Of a stretch of 64,000 bases of DNA, positions 42,972 to 52,825 are shown piece by piece. The notes under the pieces were generated by a model. The model saw nothing but the letters and a program-made list of their open reading frames with translations. It was not told the origin of the DNA and did not search any database. Numbering within the stretch: the first letter of the stretch is position 1; each line of letters opens with the position of its first letter. Origin of the DNA: Capilliphycus robustus. Its GTDB lineage: Bacteria > Cyanobacteriota > Cyanobacteriia > Cyanobacteriales > Microcoleaceae. The stretch covers positions 1 to 64,000 of the forward strand of contig NZ_JAYGHR010000011.1 in the NCBI RefSeq assembly GCF_034932365.1. The letters are read 5' to 3'. A program made the translations under genes and the position numbers.

Positions 42972-44105
42972 ATGAAACGCATCCCCCTCAAACCCCGTCC
43001 TCACTGGGAGCAAAAATGCGATGAGGTTGGATTTCACTATTACAATCTCGATGGACTCTACTGGAATGAAAGCGTCTGTTATCAGTTTACGTCTAAACAA
43101 ATAGACTCACTCGAAGCCGCAACCCAAGAACTCCATCAGCTTTGTCTAGAAGCCGTTGACTGCATTATTACCGAAAACCGTTATACTCAACTTTCCATTC
43201 CGCCCGAATTTTTTCAACTCTGTCGCCAGTCCTGGGAACGGGGCGACCCCAGCCTGTATGGTCGCTTTGATTTTGTCTATGATGGCATCCATCCCCCCAA
43301 ACTTCTCGAATACAACGCCGATACTCCCACCGCCTTACTTGAAGCTAGCATCGTTCAGTGGACGTGGTTAGAAGAAAATTTCCCCGACGCTGATCAGTTC
43401 AACTCCATTCACGAAAAACTACTCGAACAATTCCAACAAATCTATTTTAATTTATCTCCAACCCAAAGATATCTACACTTTACCTGTGAACGTGATACCG
43501 CAGAAGACCTCGGAACCGTTGAATACCTGAGAGATGTCGCCATTCAAGCTGGCTTTGAAACCAAACATCTTTATATTGACGAAATGGGTTGGAACTCTAA
43601 TGATCAGTGCTTTTGTGACTTAGAAGATTATCCCATTCAAGCACTCTTTAAACTCTATCCCTGGGAATGGATGATTGAGGATGAATTCGGAAAACATCTT
43701 TTAAGTGAACCGATGCTGCTGTTAGAACCCGCCTGGAAAATGATTCTCAGCAATAAAGCAATTCTGCCTATTTTGTGGGAACTTTTCCCGGATCATCCTA
43801 ACCTCTTACCTGCCTATTTTGACTCCAGTCAACTTTCTCATCCCTACCTGAGTAAACCTATATTCTCCCGTGAAGGTGCTAACATTAATATTTATTATGG
43901 CGATCGCTCCTATCAAACGGATGGCATCTATCAAGACGAACCCCTGATCTATCAATCCTACTGCCCATTGCCTCAATTTGACCGTTATTATCCTGTTATT
44001 GGATCATGGATTGTAGGTGATCAACCTGCTGGGATTGGGATTCGAGAAGATCAAACTCCGATTACGCAAAATACCAGTCAGTTTATCCCCCACTACTTTA
44101 TCTAA
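42972..44105 (+). CDS. Glutathionylspermidine synthase-like ATP-grasp protein (YgiC type)
   Basis: This is 377 residues of the ATP-grasp family with the YgiC/glutathionylspermidine synthase C-domain. Characteristic parts are FDFVYDGIHPPKLLEYNADTPT near residues 97-118, LYPWEWMIEDEFG and SKPIFSREGANI. It probably joins an amine to a peptide or thiol, but the substrate is not known. The preceding DUF1190 gene is likely in the same operon. Confidence 0.85.
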   Translation: MKRIPLKPRPHWEQKCDEVGFHYYNLDGLYWNESVCYQFTSKQIDSLEAATQELHQLCLEAVDCIITENRYTQLSIPPEFFQLCRQSWERGDPSLYGRFDFVYDGIHPPKLLEYNADTPTALLEASIVQWTWLEENFPDADQFNSIHEKLLEQFQQIYFNLSPTQRYLHFTCERDTAEDLGTVEYLRDVAIQAGFETKHLYIDEMGWNSNDQCFCDLEDYPIQALFKLYPWEWMIEDEFGKHLLSEPMLLLEPAWKMILSNKAILPILWELFPDHPNLLPAYFDSSQLSHPYLSKPIFSREGANINIYYGDRSYQTDGIYQDEPLIYQSYCPLPQFDRYYPVIGSWIVGDQPAGIGIREDQTPITQNTSQFIPHYFI

Positions 44106-44326
44106 ATTTAAAAATATCCTCAAATCTTTAGGCTTTTTTGAGCGTTAAATCAAGTTAAAAACTCGCCGAGGGTCTTCATAAAACTTAACTAAAATTTTGG
44201 CGATAAAATATTTTATTAACCGTAATTTTATGAAAGTTATAATCATTATGCTTTAAACAAATACCAAGAAAATTTGATATATTTAGAATAAACACATCAA
44301 TTAAAAACTTATTGGAATGACAATCG

Positions 44327-47300
44327 ATGGAAATCATAACAACAATTTTCACGGACTCTAACAACAACTTGATCATGCTTTCGTTAATGATCGTTGTAGT
44401 CGCTAGTTTTTTAAACCAAAAATTCAATAAGCATCAAGTACAAGAAAAAGCTTTAGCAGAAAGTGAACGCCGCTTTCAGATGCTGATTCAAGAAATGCAA
44501 GTCGGCGTATTACTCCTCAATAATCGTGCAGAAATCCTGATTAGTAATCAATCCGCACAAAGCTTATTAAAGCTGCCAGCAGAAGCTAAAAATCCTCAAA
44601 AATTTGGTGAAAATTGGCATCTTATACAAGAAGATCTCAGTGATTTAAAAAAAGAAAAACTTCCCGTACAATCCGCGATTAATCAACGTCAACCGATCCG
44701 AAACGTGATCATTGGAATTTGTGAATCAGAACCGACTCATCAATGTAAATGGCTATTAGTTAACGCCACTCCACAACTTGCAGAAAATGGCAGCGTTGAA
44801 CGAGTTATTTGTACCGTTAGTGATATCACCCAACAAAAGCAAACCGAAGCCGCTTTAAGAGCCTCAGAAGAACGATTTTCCCTCGCAATAGAAGGGGCAA
44901 ATGATGGTATTTGGGACTGGGATATTGAAACCGGAAAAGCTTGTTTTTCCCCCCGTTGGAAAATGATGTTAGGTTATTTGTACGAAGAACTCCCTAACCA
45001 TATGGAATCCTTTAAAAAAATCCTTCATCCCGACGACTCAGAGCGAGTTTTTGGCATTTTAGAACGTTATCTCAATCGAGAAATTCCTTACTATGAAGTC
45101 GAGTTTCGAGCAATTAGTAAGCTTGGAAGCATTCGTTGGATTCTCACTCGAGGTGTCGCTTTATGGGATAATAACAATAAACCCTATCGCATGGTGGGTT
45201 CTAATACTGATATTACCGAGCGCAAACAAGCCGAACAAGCCTTACAAGAAAGCGCGAAACGAGAAAGATCAATTGTTCAAGTCATGCAAAGAATGCGCGA
45301 AACCCTCGAACTTAAAACCATATTTAATGCAACGACTGAAGAACTTCGACAAGCCTTATGTTGTTCACGGGTTTTGGTTTATCGTTTCAATGCAGATTGG
45401 AGTGGAGAAGTCATTGCTGAGTCTGTCATGTCAGGGTGGACAAAATTAATACCCGCTACAGAAGATCAATCCTATTTGACTCAAGTGACAGTAAATCAAA
45501 GAAATTGTGTGGCGAAACTACTGGATAGTGGCGAAGCTTTGATAGAAGATACTTACCTACAAGAAAATCAAGGCGGATTTTATCGCCAGGGAAAAAGTTA
45601 CTATCGCTCTGTACGAGATATTTATACAGCCGGATTTGATGAATGTTATCTCAATTTATTAGAGCAATTGCAAGCTCGTTCCTATACCATTGCACCCATT
45701 TTCTGCGGAACAAATTTGTGGGGATTACTCTGCGCCTATCAAAATGGAACGCCGAGAGAATGGACAAAAGCAGAAATTAAAATTGTTACCCAAATTGGCA
45801 GTCAGTTAGGGGTAGCTGTTCAACAAGCCGAATTATTTGCTAAAACACAGCAGCAAGCCATAGAACTTCAGCAAGCTAAAGAAGCAGCAGATGCAGCTAA
45901 CAGCGCCAAGAGCGAATTTCTCGCCTCAATGAGTCACGAACTGCGAACACCTCTGAATGCGATTTTAGGCTTTGCTCAACTCATGAATAACGACTCGAGT
46001 ATAAAAGTTGAACATCACCAACATCTTGATATTATTAGTCGAGCAGGTGAACATTTACTGCAACTAATTAATGATATTTTAGAAATGTCCAAAATAGAAG
46101 CAGGTCGAGTGACATTAACAGAAGATGATTTTGATCTCATCTGTCTGCTTGAAAATTTAGAAGAAATGCTGCGCCTGAAAGCAAAATCAAAAGGACTAAC
46201 CCTCAGTTTTGAACTAGATAATACATTACCTCAATGGGTGATAGGAGATGAAAAGAAATTGCGTCAGGTGTTGATTAATCTCTTAGGCAATGCTACTAAA
46301 TTTACAGAATCAGGTGATGTCAAATTACGAGCCTTTAGAGTTGAGGAAGCAAAAGATAGACAAACAGAAAATAGTCTCACAATTGGCTTTGAAGTTTCCG
46401 ATACAGGCCCAGGTATTGCTGAAAATGAACTGCATCGTTTATTTAAAGCCTTTTCTCAAACTGAAACGGGTTTAAAGTCTTCTGAAGGGACTGGTTTGGG
46501 ATTATCTATTAGCCAGAAATTTGTGCAACTTATGGGAGGGGAAATAGTAGTACAATCTCAAATCGGTGTGGGGAGTACCTTTGCTTTTGAGATTCCAATC
46601 ACTTGTACAAAACCGCCAGAAAATTACAGAAATCCTACTTCTCAGAAGATTATAAGTTTAGCATCCGAACAACCTAAAATTCGTATTTTAATCGCCGAAG
46701 ATAAACCCAATAATCGTTTGCTACTCGTCAAGTTGCTGTCAGAAATTGGCTTTGAAATTAGAGAAGCGAGTAATGGTCAAGAAGCTGTTGAAATGTGGTC
46801 AAGTTGGCAACCAGATTTGATTTTAATGGATATCCGAATGCCTGTAATGAATGGTTTTGAAGCGACTCAACAGATTAAGGCTTTATCTGTGGAGAAGAAA
46901 ACGATTATTATTGCACTGACAGCCAGTGCATTTGAAGAAGACAGAGAAGCTGTTTTTCAGGCTGGATGTGATGATTTCGTGGGAAAACCATTCAAACTCG
47001 AAGAACTATTAGAGGTGATTGGAAAACATTTAAACATTCAGTATATTTATTCTCAAGATCAATTGAAAAACCTCAACTTCTACAATCCTTATTCAGATTC
47101 AGAACAGATGCAGTTTATCTCAAGTATTGAGGCATTAGAAACAATGCCGAACGAGTGGATTGAAGAACTTTATAAAGCCGCTCAAGCTTGTAGTGATTTA
47201 TTAATTTTGGAACTGATTGATCACATTCCCTCAGAAAATAAAATATTGGTAGATACCTTAAAAGAGTTAGTGAATAACTTTCGTTATGATTATATTATGG

Positions 47301-47338
47301 AACTCGCTAAACCTCAAATGGTAGTGCAATCATCCTAA
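44327..47338 (+). CDS. Hybrid sensor histidine kinase with PAS and cyanobacteriochrome-type GAF domains
   Basis: This is 1,003 residues: a single membrane helix (about 10-30), PAS (about 45-165), a second PAS (about 185-305), a GAF domain (about 325-505), a His kinase core (phospho-His537 in SHELRTP) and a C-terminal receiver domain (Asp in LILMDIRMPV). The GAF region reads RDIYTAGFDECYLNLLEQLQ, with Cys440 followed by Tyr. This is the place and pattern of the bilin-binding Cys of cyanobacteriochromes (C followed by H or Y). It may therefore sense light through a linear tetrapyrrole. The gene ends before a strong bidirectional terminator at 47,352. Confidence 0.85.
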   Translation: MEIITTIFTDSNNNLIMLSLMIVVVASFLNQKFNKHQVQEKALAESERRFQMLIQEMQVGVLLLNNRAEILISNQSAQSLLKLPAEAKNPQKFGENWHLIQEDLSDLKKEKLPVQSAINQRQPIRNVIIGICESEPTHQCKWLLVNATPQLAENGSVERVICTVSDITQQKQTEAALRASEERFSLAIEGANDGIWDWDIETGKACFSPRWKMMLGYLYEELPNHMESFKKILHPDDSERVFGILERYLNREIPYYEVEFRAISKLGSIRWILTRGVALWDNNNKPYRMVGSNTDITERKQAEQALQESAKRERSIVQVMQRMRETLELKTIFNATTEELRQALCCSRVLVYRFNADWSGEVIAESVMSGWTKLIPATEDQSYLTQVTVNQRNCVAKLLDSGEALIEDTYLQENQGGFYRQGKSYYRSVRDIYTAGFDECYLNLLEQLQARSYTIAPIFCGTNLWGLLCAYQNGTPREWTKAEIKIVTQIGSQLGVAVQQAELFAKTQQQAIELQQAKEAADAANSAKSEFLASMSHELRTPLNAILGFAQLMNNDSSIKVEHHQHLDIISRAGEHLLQLINDILEMSKIEAGRVTLTEDDFDLICLLENLEEMLRLKAKSKGLTLSFELDNTLPQWVIGDEKKLRQVLINLLGNATKFTESGDVKLRAFRVEEAKDRQTENSLTIGFEVSDTGPGIAENELHRLFKAFSQTETGLKSSEGTGLGLSISQKFVQLMGGEIVVQSQIGVGSTFAFEIPITCTKPPENYRNPTSQKIISLASEQPKIRILIAEDKPNNRLLLVKLLSEIGFEIREASNGQEAVEMWSSWQPDLILMDIRMPVMNGFEATQQIKALSVEKKTIIIALTASAFEEDREAVFQAGCDDFVGKPFKLEELLEVIGKHLNIQYIYSQDQLKNLNFYNPYSDSEQMQFISSIEALETMPNEWIEELYKAAQACSDLLILELIDHIPSENKILVDTLKELVNNFRYDYIMELAKPQMVVQSS

Positions 47339-47351
47339 TGAAGTACATCCC

Positions 47352-47385
47352 AAAAACCCGGTAACTCATGGGAAACCGGGTTTTT
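47352..47385. terminator. Bidirectional terminator
   Basis: AAAAACCCGGT at 47352-47362 and ACCGGGTTTTT at 47375-47385 form a perfect 11-bp stem. The AAAAA/TTTTT ends provide U tracts in both directions. It sits between the convergent hybrid kinase and the 113-residue minus-strand gene. Confidence 0.9.
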
Positions 47386-47405
47386 AAATAAGTCCTCAGA
47401 TGAAA

Positions 47406-47747
47406 TTATTTCATCGCCTCAAAAATCATATTTAATAGACGTTTTTGAACACCGGGAGTTTTTAAGACTTCTTTATTGGCGCTGAAAGGTTGCAAACCAA
47501 ACAAAAACACATCATATTTAGTCCCAATTTTATACCCGCTAGCCTTGAAGGTAGTTTCGTATTCTGGGGGAACCATAATATTTTCAATCCAGTATTCACC
47601 GTGAATGGTTTGATTGTCAAAAAAAGCGATTCCCATGCTTCCTTTTTTGTCGCGAAAAAACTTGATCTGTCGAATTTTACGTTCTTTTGCACCTGCCAAA
47701 TCAGAAATTAAATCAGCCGCTCCAAAAAGTTGATTGAGATTAAACAT
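47406..47747 (-). CDS. Conserved hypothetical protein, 113 residues
   Basis: This soluble protein starts MFNLNQLFGAADLISDLAG. It has a compact alpha/beta-looking middle part, FFRDKKGSMGIAFFDNQTIHG. No motif I can name and no signal peptide. It lies between two convergent or independent genes and probably has its own promoter. Family is not recognised. Confidence 0.6.
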   Translation of the reverse strand: MFNLNQLFGAADLISDLAGAKERKIRQIKFFRDKKGSMGIAFFDNQTIHGEYWIENIMVPPEYETTFKASGYKIGTKYDVFLFGLQPFSANKEVLKTPGVQKRLLNMIFEAMK

Positions 47748-47857
47748 TAAACTCGCTCCTGTTTGTGAAAATTACGCTAAATTGGTCGAGAATAAAAATT
47801 CCTCTCCGAGTCTGAAAGGAACACAACAGAGGTTACAACAATGGTCGAATAAAGTTA

Positions 47858-48151
47858 TTAGAAAGACAGGAAATCTGAACGAACCCAGCCTTCAGCGCCG
47901 GATTGATAAAATCGAATATAATACCAAATATATCCATCTCCTCCGTCAGAAGCATTCAATACTTCTACCCAGTCTCCGGCTACACCATAATGAGGAGTAT
48001 TAGCTTGAGTCGTTGGTGCAGTCCGAACATTAATTTGAGCGCTAGGATCACTAGCAGTTAAACGAGCAGAAGTAGCCAATCCAGGTAATGCAGTAGCAGC
48101 ACACAAGGTAACAGCAGCAGTGATTGTCAATAAAACTTGCTTCAATTTCAT
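47858..48151 (-). CDS. Exported SH3b-domain protein
   Basis: This is 97 residues. A signal peptide is clear: MKLKQVLLTITAAVTLCAATALPGLATSA. The rest is a bacterial SH3 fold (SH3b): LTASDPSAQINVRTAPTTQA, then VLNASDGGDGYIWYYIRF and GAEGWVRSDFL. Such domains bind cell-wall peptides. A stand-alone exported SH3b protein is common in cyanobacteria. Its partner is unknown. Confidence 0.8.
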   Translation of the reverse strand: MKLKQVLLTITAAVTLCAATALPGLATSARLTASDPSAQINVRTAPTTQANTPHYGVAGDWVEVLNASDGGDGYIWYYIRFYQSGAEGWVRSDFLSF

Positions 48152-48324
48152 TGGTTTCTCCTAAAGTTTAATTAATGAATTTTACTCAAGCTTTTGGCTT
48201 CCTTGGTTCCATTATTGCCTCTGACAAACAGGAATGCCATCAGTAGATTTTCGGAAAAATTAAAAATTTTTTGTGATGATAAAGTTCAGTATTTTCACGG
48301 AGGTCAGATGAGGTTAAACAATGC

Positions 48325-48560
48325 TAAACCTCAAAAATGGGTAGGGTGGGTCAAAGAATTTCTGATGATTAAGTCAAGAGCAGTGGGATTTGACCCTCTA
48401 AACCTCAAAAATGGGTAGGCTGGGTCAAAAATTAATTTCTGATGATTAAGTCAAGAGCAGTGGGATTTGACTCTCTAAACCTCAAAAATGGGTAGGGTGG
48501 GTCAAACAATTAATTTCTGATGATTAAGTCAAGAGCAGTGGGATTTGACCCACCCTACTA
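48325..48560. repeat. Three tandem repeats of about 75 bp
   Basis: Copies start at 48325, 48399 and 48476. Each contains TAAACCTCAAAAATGGGTAG, a GGTGGGTCAAA-type core and GATGATTAAGTCAAGAGCAG. The first core (GTAGGGTGGGTCAAA) pairs with the last (TTTGACCCACCCTAC), as in the hairpin elements common in cyanobacteria. The region lies in a 508-bp space between the SH3b gene and the ABC gene and encodes no credible protein. Confidence 0.85.
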
Positions 48561-48659
48561 CAATTGTCTCTGTTTAAGCTATTCTGTAGTCAATGATCTA
48601 TCTCTACTGCGGTTAGTTGATAGAATAAGCAAAATTTAGAGATTGAGTTTAAAGCTTCC

Positions 48660-50621
48660 ATGCAAAATATTGTTTTAGATGTCAAAAATCTGCGAGTTCA
48701 GTTTCAAAGTGACGAAAAAGTTGTTCAAGCAGTCAACGATATTTCATTTCAAGTCAAACGCGGACAAACACTCGGTATTGTCGGTGAATCCGGTTCGGGA
48801 AAATCCGTCACCTCTCTCGCCATCATGGGGTTGCTTTCTCCCGATACCTCTCAAGTCAGTGGAGAAATTTTGTTTCGCTTCAGCAACAATCTCAACGAAT
48901 CTCAGCCGAATTCCGAAGCAATCAATTTATTGAAATTGTCACCGCAAGAAAAGCAGAAATTTCGAGGCGGACAAATTGCGATGATTTTTCAGGAACCGAT
49001 GAGTTCTTTAAATCCCGTTTATACGATTGGATTTCAACTCATAGAAGCGATTAAACAACATGAAGATGTTTCGCCTCGACAAGCGATGTGGAAAGCGACT
49101 TCTTTGCTTCAAGAAGTTCAACTTCTCCCTTCAGATGAAGAATTACTCGCACGAGTTGAAGCCGAATTTTCTACAGCCGATACAGTCAATAATAATCAAA
49201 AAACTGCCAAAGCAGAACGAAACGATAGACGAGAACTTAGTGAATATGTTAATGATCAAAAACGAGCCATGCTTAACCGTTATCCCCACGAACTTTCAGG
49301 CGGTCAATTGCAACGGGTAATGATTGCGATCGCCATTTCTTGTAACCCTACTTTATTAATCGCAGATGAACCCACAACCGCTCTGGATGTGACGGTACAG
49401 GCGACGATTTTAGAGTTATTACGAGAACTCTGTAGTCGTCGTGGAATGTCGATGATTTTTATTACCCATGATTTAGGAGTCATTGCTGAAATTGCCGATA
49501 CAGTCGCCGTCATGTATCGCGGTAAAATTGTTGAATCTGGTACAATTCGAGAAATGTTTTTAACCCCGCAACATCCCTACACCAAAGGTTTATTAGCCTG
49601 TCGTCCTCCCCTTGATATTCAAGTTGAACGTCTGCCGACAATTTCTGATTTTATGGATGTTGAAATCACGGCAACCGGAGAGTTAGAAATACGAGAAAAG
49701 AACGCTGAAAAAAATGTTATTCAAGCGTTGAATTATCAAACAAAAGAGAGACAACCTTCGACAACCCCTTTACTTTCGGTTGAACATCTGCGAGTGGGTT
49801 TCAAAGTGGCGGGAATGTTTGGGGAAACGAAACGTCTATTGATGGCGGTGAATGATGTTTCCTTTGAAGTTTATCAAGGTGAAACATTAGGTTTAGTTGG
49901 AGAGTCTGGTTGTGGGAAAAGTACCTTAGCCAGAGCGTTATTACAACTCATTCCCGTTGTCGGTGGTCAAGTAACTTTTCAAGGGGAAGATATTACAAAA
50001 CTCTATTCTCAAGCTTCCGTTTTGGAAAAAATTAAAAATTATAAAAAACAAAAACAATATCATCACAAACGACAAGGGTTAAGACGAGAGATGCAAATTG
50101 TTTTTCAAGATCCTTTTAGTTCTCTCGATCCTAGAATGACGATTGGTGATACAATTATGGAACCGATGCTCATTCATGGAGTCGGGAAAGCCGGGAAAGA
50201 ACGACGCGATCGCGTGGCTTATTTATTAGAACGAGTCGAAATGAAACCCGACTGGATGGGACGTTATCCCCATGAATTTTCCGGCGGACAAAGACAACGA
50301 ATTTGTATTGCGAGATCTTTGGCTTTAAACCCTAAATTTATCATCTGTGATGAGTCAGTATCGGCTTTAGATGTTTCGGTTCAGGCGCAGGTTTTGAACC
50401 TCTTAAAAGAACTACAAGCCGAATTTGGGTTAACTTATATCTTCATTTCCCACGACTTGAGTGTAGTCAAATTTATTAGCGATCGCATTATGGTGATGAA
50501 TCGGGGTAAAATCGAAGAAATCGGTCAAGCTGAAGACATTTACCACCGTCCTCAAACTGAATATACTCGTCAGCTTATTGCTTCAATCCCGACGGGGAAT
50601 ATTAAACAATTAGCGAGTTAA
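48660..50621 (+). CDS. ABC transporter, fused dual ATPase (oligopeptide/glutathione type)
   Basis: This is 653 residues with two nucleotide-binding domains, each of about 300, of the GsiA or DppD/DppF type. Walker A motifs are GESGSGKSVT and GESGCGKST; signatures are LSGGQLQRVMIA and FSGGQRQRICIA. The C-terminal part of each has the extra region typical of dipeptide or nickel transporters. It would energise import of a peptide-type substrate by a membrane pair not encoded here. The substrate is unknown. An AT-rich region with tandem repeats lies upstream, and a stem-loop ends the gene. Confidence 0.9.
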   Translation: MQNIVLDVKNLRVQFQSDEKVVQAVNDISFQVKRGQTLGIVGESGSGKSVTSLAIMGLLSPDTSQVSGEILFRFSNNLNESQPNSEAINLLKLSPQEKQKFRGGQIAMIFQEPMSSLNPVYTIGFQLIEAIKQHEDVSPRQAMWKATSLLQEVQLLPSDEELLARVEAEFSTADTVNNNQKTAKAERNDRRELSEYVNDQKRAMLNRYPHELSGGQLQRVMIAIAISCNPTLLIADEPTTALDVTVQATILELLRELCSRRGMSMIFITHDLGVIAEIADTVAVMYRGKIVESGTIREMFLTPQHPYTKGLLACRPPLDIQVERLPTISDFMDVEITATGELEIREKNAEKNVIQALNYQTKERQPSTTPLLSVEHLRVGFKVAGMFGETKRLLMAVNDVSFEVYQGETLGLVGESGCGKSTLARALLQLIPVVGGQVTFQGEDITKLYSQASVLEKIKNYKKQKQYHHKRQGLRREMQIVFQDPFSSLDPRMTIGDTIMEPMLIHGVGKAGKERRDRVAYLLERVEMKPDWMGRYPHEFSGGQRQRICIARSLALNPKFIICDESVSALDVSVQAQVLNLLKELQAEFGLTYIFISHDLSVVKFISDRIMVMNRGKIEEIGQAEDIYHRPQTEYTRQLIASIPTGNIKQLAS

Positions 50622-50698
50622 ATTTAGGAAGAAAAACAAAAACACGCTCGACACAGAGAACACCAAGAGCAAATCAAGCAGCAATTTGATTAAAGAAT

Positions 50699-50730
50699 AG
50701 GCTGAAGTAGTCTGATCTCTACTCCAGCCT
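50699..50730. terminator. Stem-loop between convergent ABC and glycosyltransferase genes
   Basis: AGGCTGAAGTAG and CTACTCCAGCCT pair with one mismatch around an eight-base loop, with short T and A stretches on the sides. It lies between two convergent genes, so it probably ends both transcripts. Confidence 0.7.
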
Positions 50731-50753
50731 TTCAAGGTTATGATTAACTATAA

Positions 50754-51497
50754 TTAACTCAGTAAAGCCTTGACTGCAAACTGAGGTAAAGCCATCATTC
50801 GTCGCCAACGCCAGGGTTCTTGATAGAGTCGATAAAGCCACTCTAAATGATTGTTACAAAACCAAGCCGGCGCCCGTTTTTTTGTACCCGCCCAAATATC
50901 AAAACTTCCCCCTACTCCAATCCAAATTGAATCCGGACATAAATGACGATTTTGAGCAATCCATAACTCTTGACGCGGTACTCCTAAACCCACAAAAATC
51001 ACTCGCGGTTGTAAATCTTTTAGAGTATCTTTTAACTGTTCTTCTTCTGAAGCAGAAAGATAACCGTGATAAGATGCGATCGCTAAGTTGGGAATTTTTT
51101 GTTGAAAGAGATCAGCCGCCCGTTGAGCAACTCCCGGTTTTCCTCCATAGAAAAAAACCAGATCAGAAAAATTTTGCTGACCAACTTTTTGTAAGAAAGA
51201 CTCGGCCAGTTCAATTCCAGGACAGCGTTGTGTTTGTTTTCCTTTTAGGCGTAGATAAAGAACAATTCCCGCCCCATCAGGTATAACTAATTCAGCGCCA
51301 CGAATTACATCTGCTAAATGGCGATCACGATCAGCTTGCATTGCCATTTCAGCATTAAGAGTAATCACATGAGTTCCTAACCCTTTATACAAACGGTTAA
51401 GCAACCAGTTATGATAATTATGATGCAGATGAACGGGAAGTCCTAAAACTGGAAATTTGCTAGCAGTAGATTCACCCAACAACATCACATCATTCAT
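50754..51497 (-). CDS. WecG/TagA/CpsF family glycosyltransferase
   Basis: This is 247 residues from the ATG at 51497 (a GAGGTGG ribosome site is upstream), or 256 from an earlier in-frame start at 51524. Signatures are VITLNAEMAMQADRD, the acidic VIPDGAGIVLYLRLKG and RVIFVGLGVPRQELWIAQN. The family transfers N-acetylmannosamine or similar sugars to lipid-linked carriers in cell-surface polysaccharide formation. No neighbouring polysaccharide genes are seen here. Confidence 0.87.
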   Translation of the reverse strand: MNDVMLLGESTASKFPVLGLPVHLHHNYHNWLLNRLYKGLGTHVITLNAEMAMQADRDRHLADVIRGAELVIPDGAGIVLYLRLKGKQTQRCPGIELAESFLQKVGQQNFSDLVFFYGGKPGVAQRAADLFQQKIPNLAIASYHGYLSASEEEQLKDTLKDLQPRVIFVGLGVPRQELWIAQNRHLCPDSIWIGVGGSFDIWAGTKKRAPAWFCNNHLEWLYRLYQEPWRWRRMMALPQFAVKALLS

Positions 51498-51610
51498 AAG
51501 ATTTTTTAACCACCTCACACACACTACTATTGAGACTAACCCATCTGGTATCGATTGGCTAGTATAAACGGGTTTATGATCGGGAGAAGGGACAGTGAAG
51601 ACAGTTTACA

Positions 51611-51741
51611 GTGACCAGTGACCAGTGACCAGTGAACAGTTACCAGTTACCAGTTACCAGTTTCTCCTCTGCTTCCCCATTCCCTATTTCCTATTCCCCA
51701 TTCCCTATTGCCTATTGCCTATTGCCTATTGCCTATTGCCT
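51611..51741. repeat. Two heptamer tandem arrays (STRR)
   Basis: The first array, 51611-51663, has repeats of GTGACCA and then GTTACCA. The second, 51704-51741, has about five CCTATTG units. Both are classical short tandemly repeated sequences. The DUF1611 stop codon lies inside the second array, so its last residues (AIGNRQ) are encoded by the repeat. Confidence 0.9.
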
Positions 51742-52825
51742 GTTCACTGATTAGTAGTGCATCTAATAAAATACTCGCCCCAAACCGAACTGTATCCGTA
51801 CAAGGTAAACCCGTTTCTGATTGAATTTGCGCGATCGCCTCCCTAGCTACATCTTCCGCTAAACCATAAGTATTCAGGCTAATTCCTACAATTTTTGCAG
51901 ATTGCATCGCACCGCCCACACTGGCAATTTTTTCGTATAATTCAATCACCTGAGATAGAGGGGGAATAACCACATGAGGATGATTGCGAATATGGGTTTG
52001 TCCGGCACGATGGGCTAAAATTAAATCAGTCGGTTGACTTCCTCGCAACAAGGGTAAAGTCGCCGTTGAACCCGGATGAATCAGCGAACCCTGTCCTTCA
52101 ACTATTAGTAAATCACAATCTTTTCCAAACCGCATCACCATTTGTTCAACTGCACCTGCTGCAAAATCAACTCGTACAGAGTCTAAGGGAATGCCATCTT
52201 CTCCTAACATTAACCCCCCTTGACCTGTGGCGATAAATTTAGAACGAATTCCCCGTTTTTGGGCGGCTTTATTGAGTTCTAAACCTGTTGACATTTTACC
52301 AATTGCCATATCCGTTCCAACGGTTAAAACTCGCCGACAACTGAGTTGACGCGCCGCAGCACTAGCAATTCCTAAAGCGGGGGGTTCTTGACGAATATCC
52401 CAAATCCATTGTTGAGGCTTTAGAAATTGGTTAATATTCGTTTGATGGCGTTGTTCAACTAGGGGAATTAATTTAGTATGTAATCCATTAACAATTGATA
52501 ATCCTGCTTCTAAAGCGTCATCAAGATCAAGCCACCATTCCTCCGGTAAAGCCCCTCCTGACGGTGCAATTCCAATCATTAGAATATTGGGATGAAAAGC
52601 CAAAGCATCTTTAACTGAAGCAACAATCGGCACATTTCGGTTAATTCCGGTTAATTCAGAGAGGGACTTTCCCGCACAGTCTCGGTCAATAACTGCGACA
52701 ATATTAGCTTGAGAATAACGCAGCAAAGACAGTCCTGTTTTACCCGTCGCACCGAGAATACCTCCATGTAACAGGATGGCTAACCGCCCCGCTTGAATTT
52801 GAGATTGGGGATTTTCAGGGGTCAT
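51719..52825 (-). CDS. DUF1611 family protein (DgcN-like)
   Basis: This is 368 residues. The family covers DgcN-like proteins with an N-terminal Rossmann-like part (LLHGGILGATGKTGLSLLRY) and a P-loop-like second part (TVGTDMAIGKMSTGLELNK), then LLIVEGQGSLIHPG. Some members act on N-acetyl-D-glutamate; others are only known as DUF1611. A dipeptide epimerase neighbour seen in other genomes is absent here. Its C-terminus extends into a heptamer tandem repeat. Confidence 0.8.
   Translation of the reverse strand: MTPENPQSQIQAGRLAILLHGGILGATGKTGLSLLRYSQANIVAVIDRDCAGKSLSELTGINRNVPIVASVKDALAFHPNILMIGIAPSGGALPEEWWLDLDDALEAGLSIVNGLHTKLIPLVEQRHQTNINQFLKPQQWIWDIRQEPPALGIASAAARQLSCRRVLTVGTDMAIGKMSTGLELNKAAQKRGIRSKFIATGQGGLMLGEDGIPLDSVRVDFAAGAVEQMVMRFGKDCDLLIVEGQGSLIHPGSTATLPLLRGSQPTDLILAHRAGQTHIRNHPHVVIPPLSQVIELYEKIASVGGAMQSAKIVGISLNTYGLAEDVAREAIAQIQSETGLPCTDTVRFGASILLDALLISEQAIGNRQ

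Noticed and set aside
48194..48418. Open frame before the ABC gene
   Set aside because: Built from the 75-bp tandem repeats with no ribosome site or motif.
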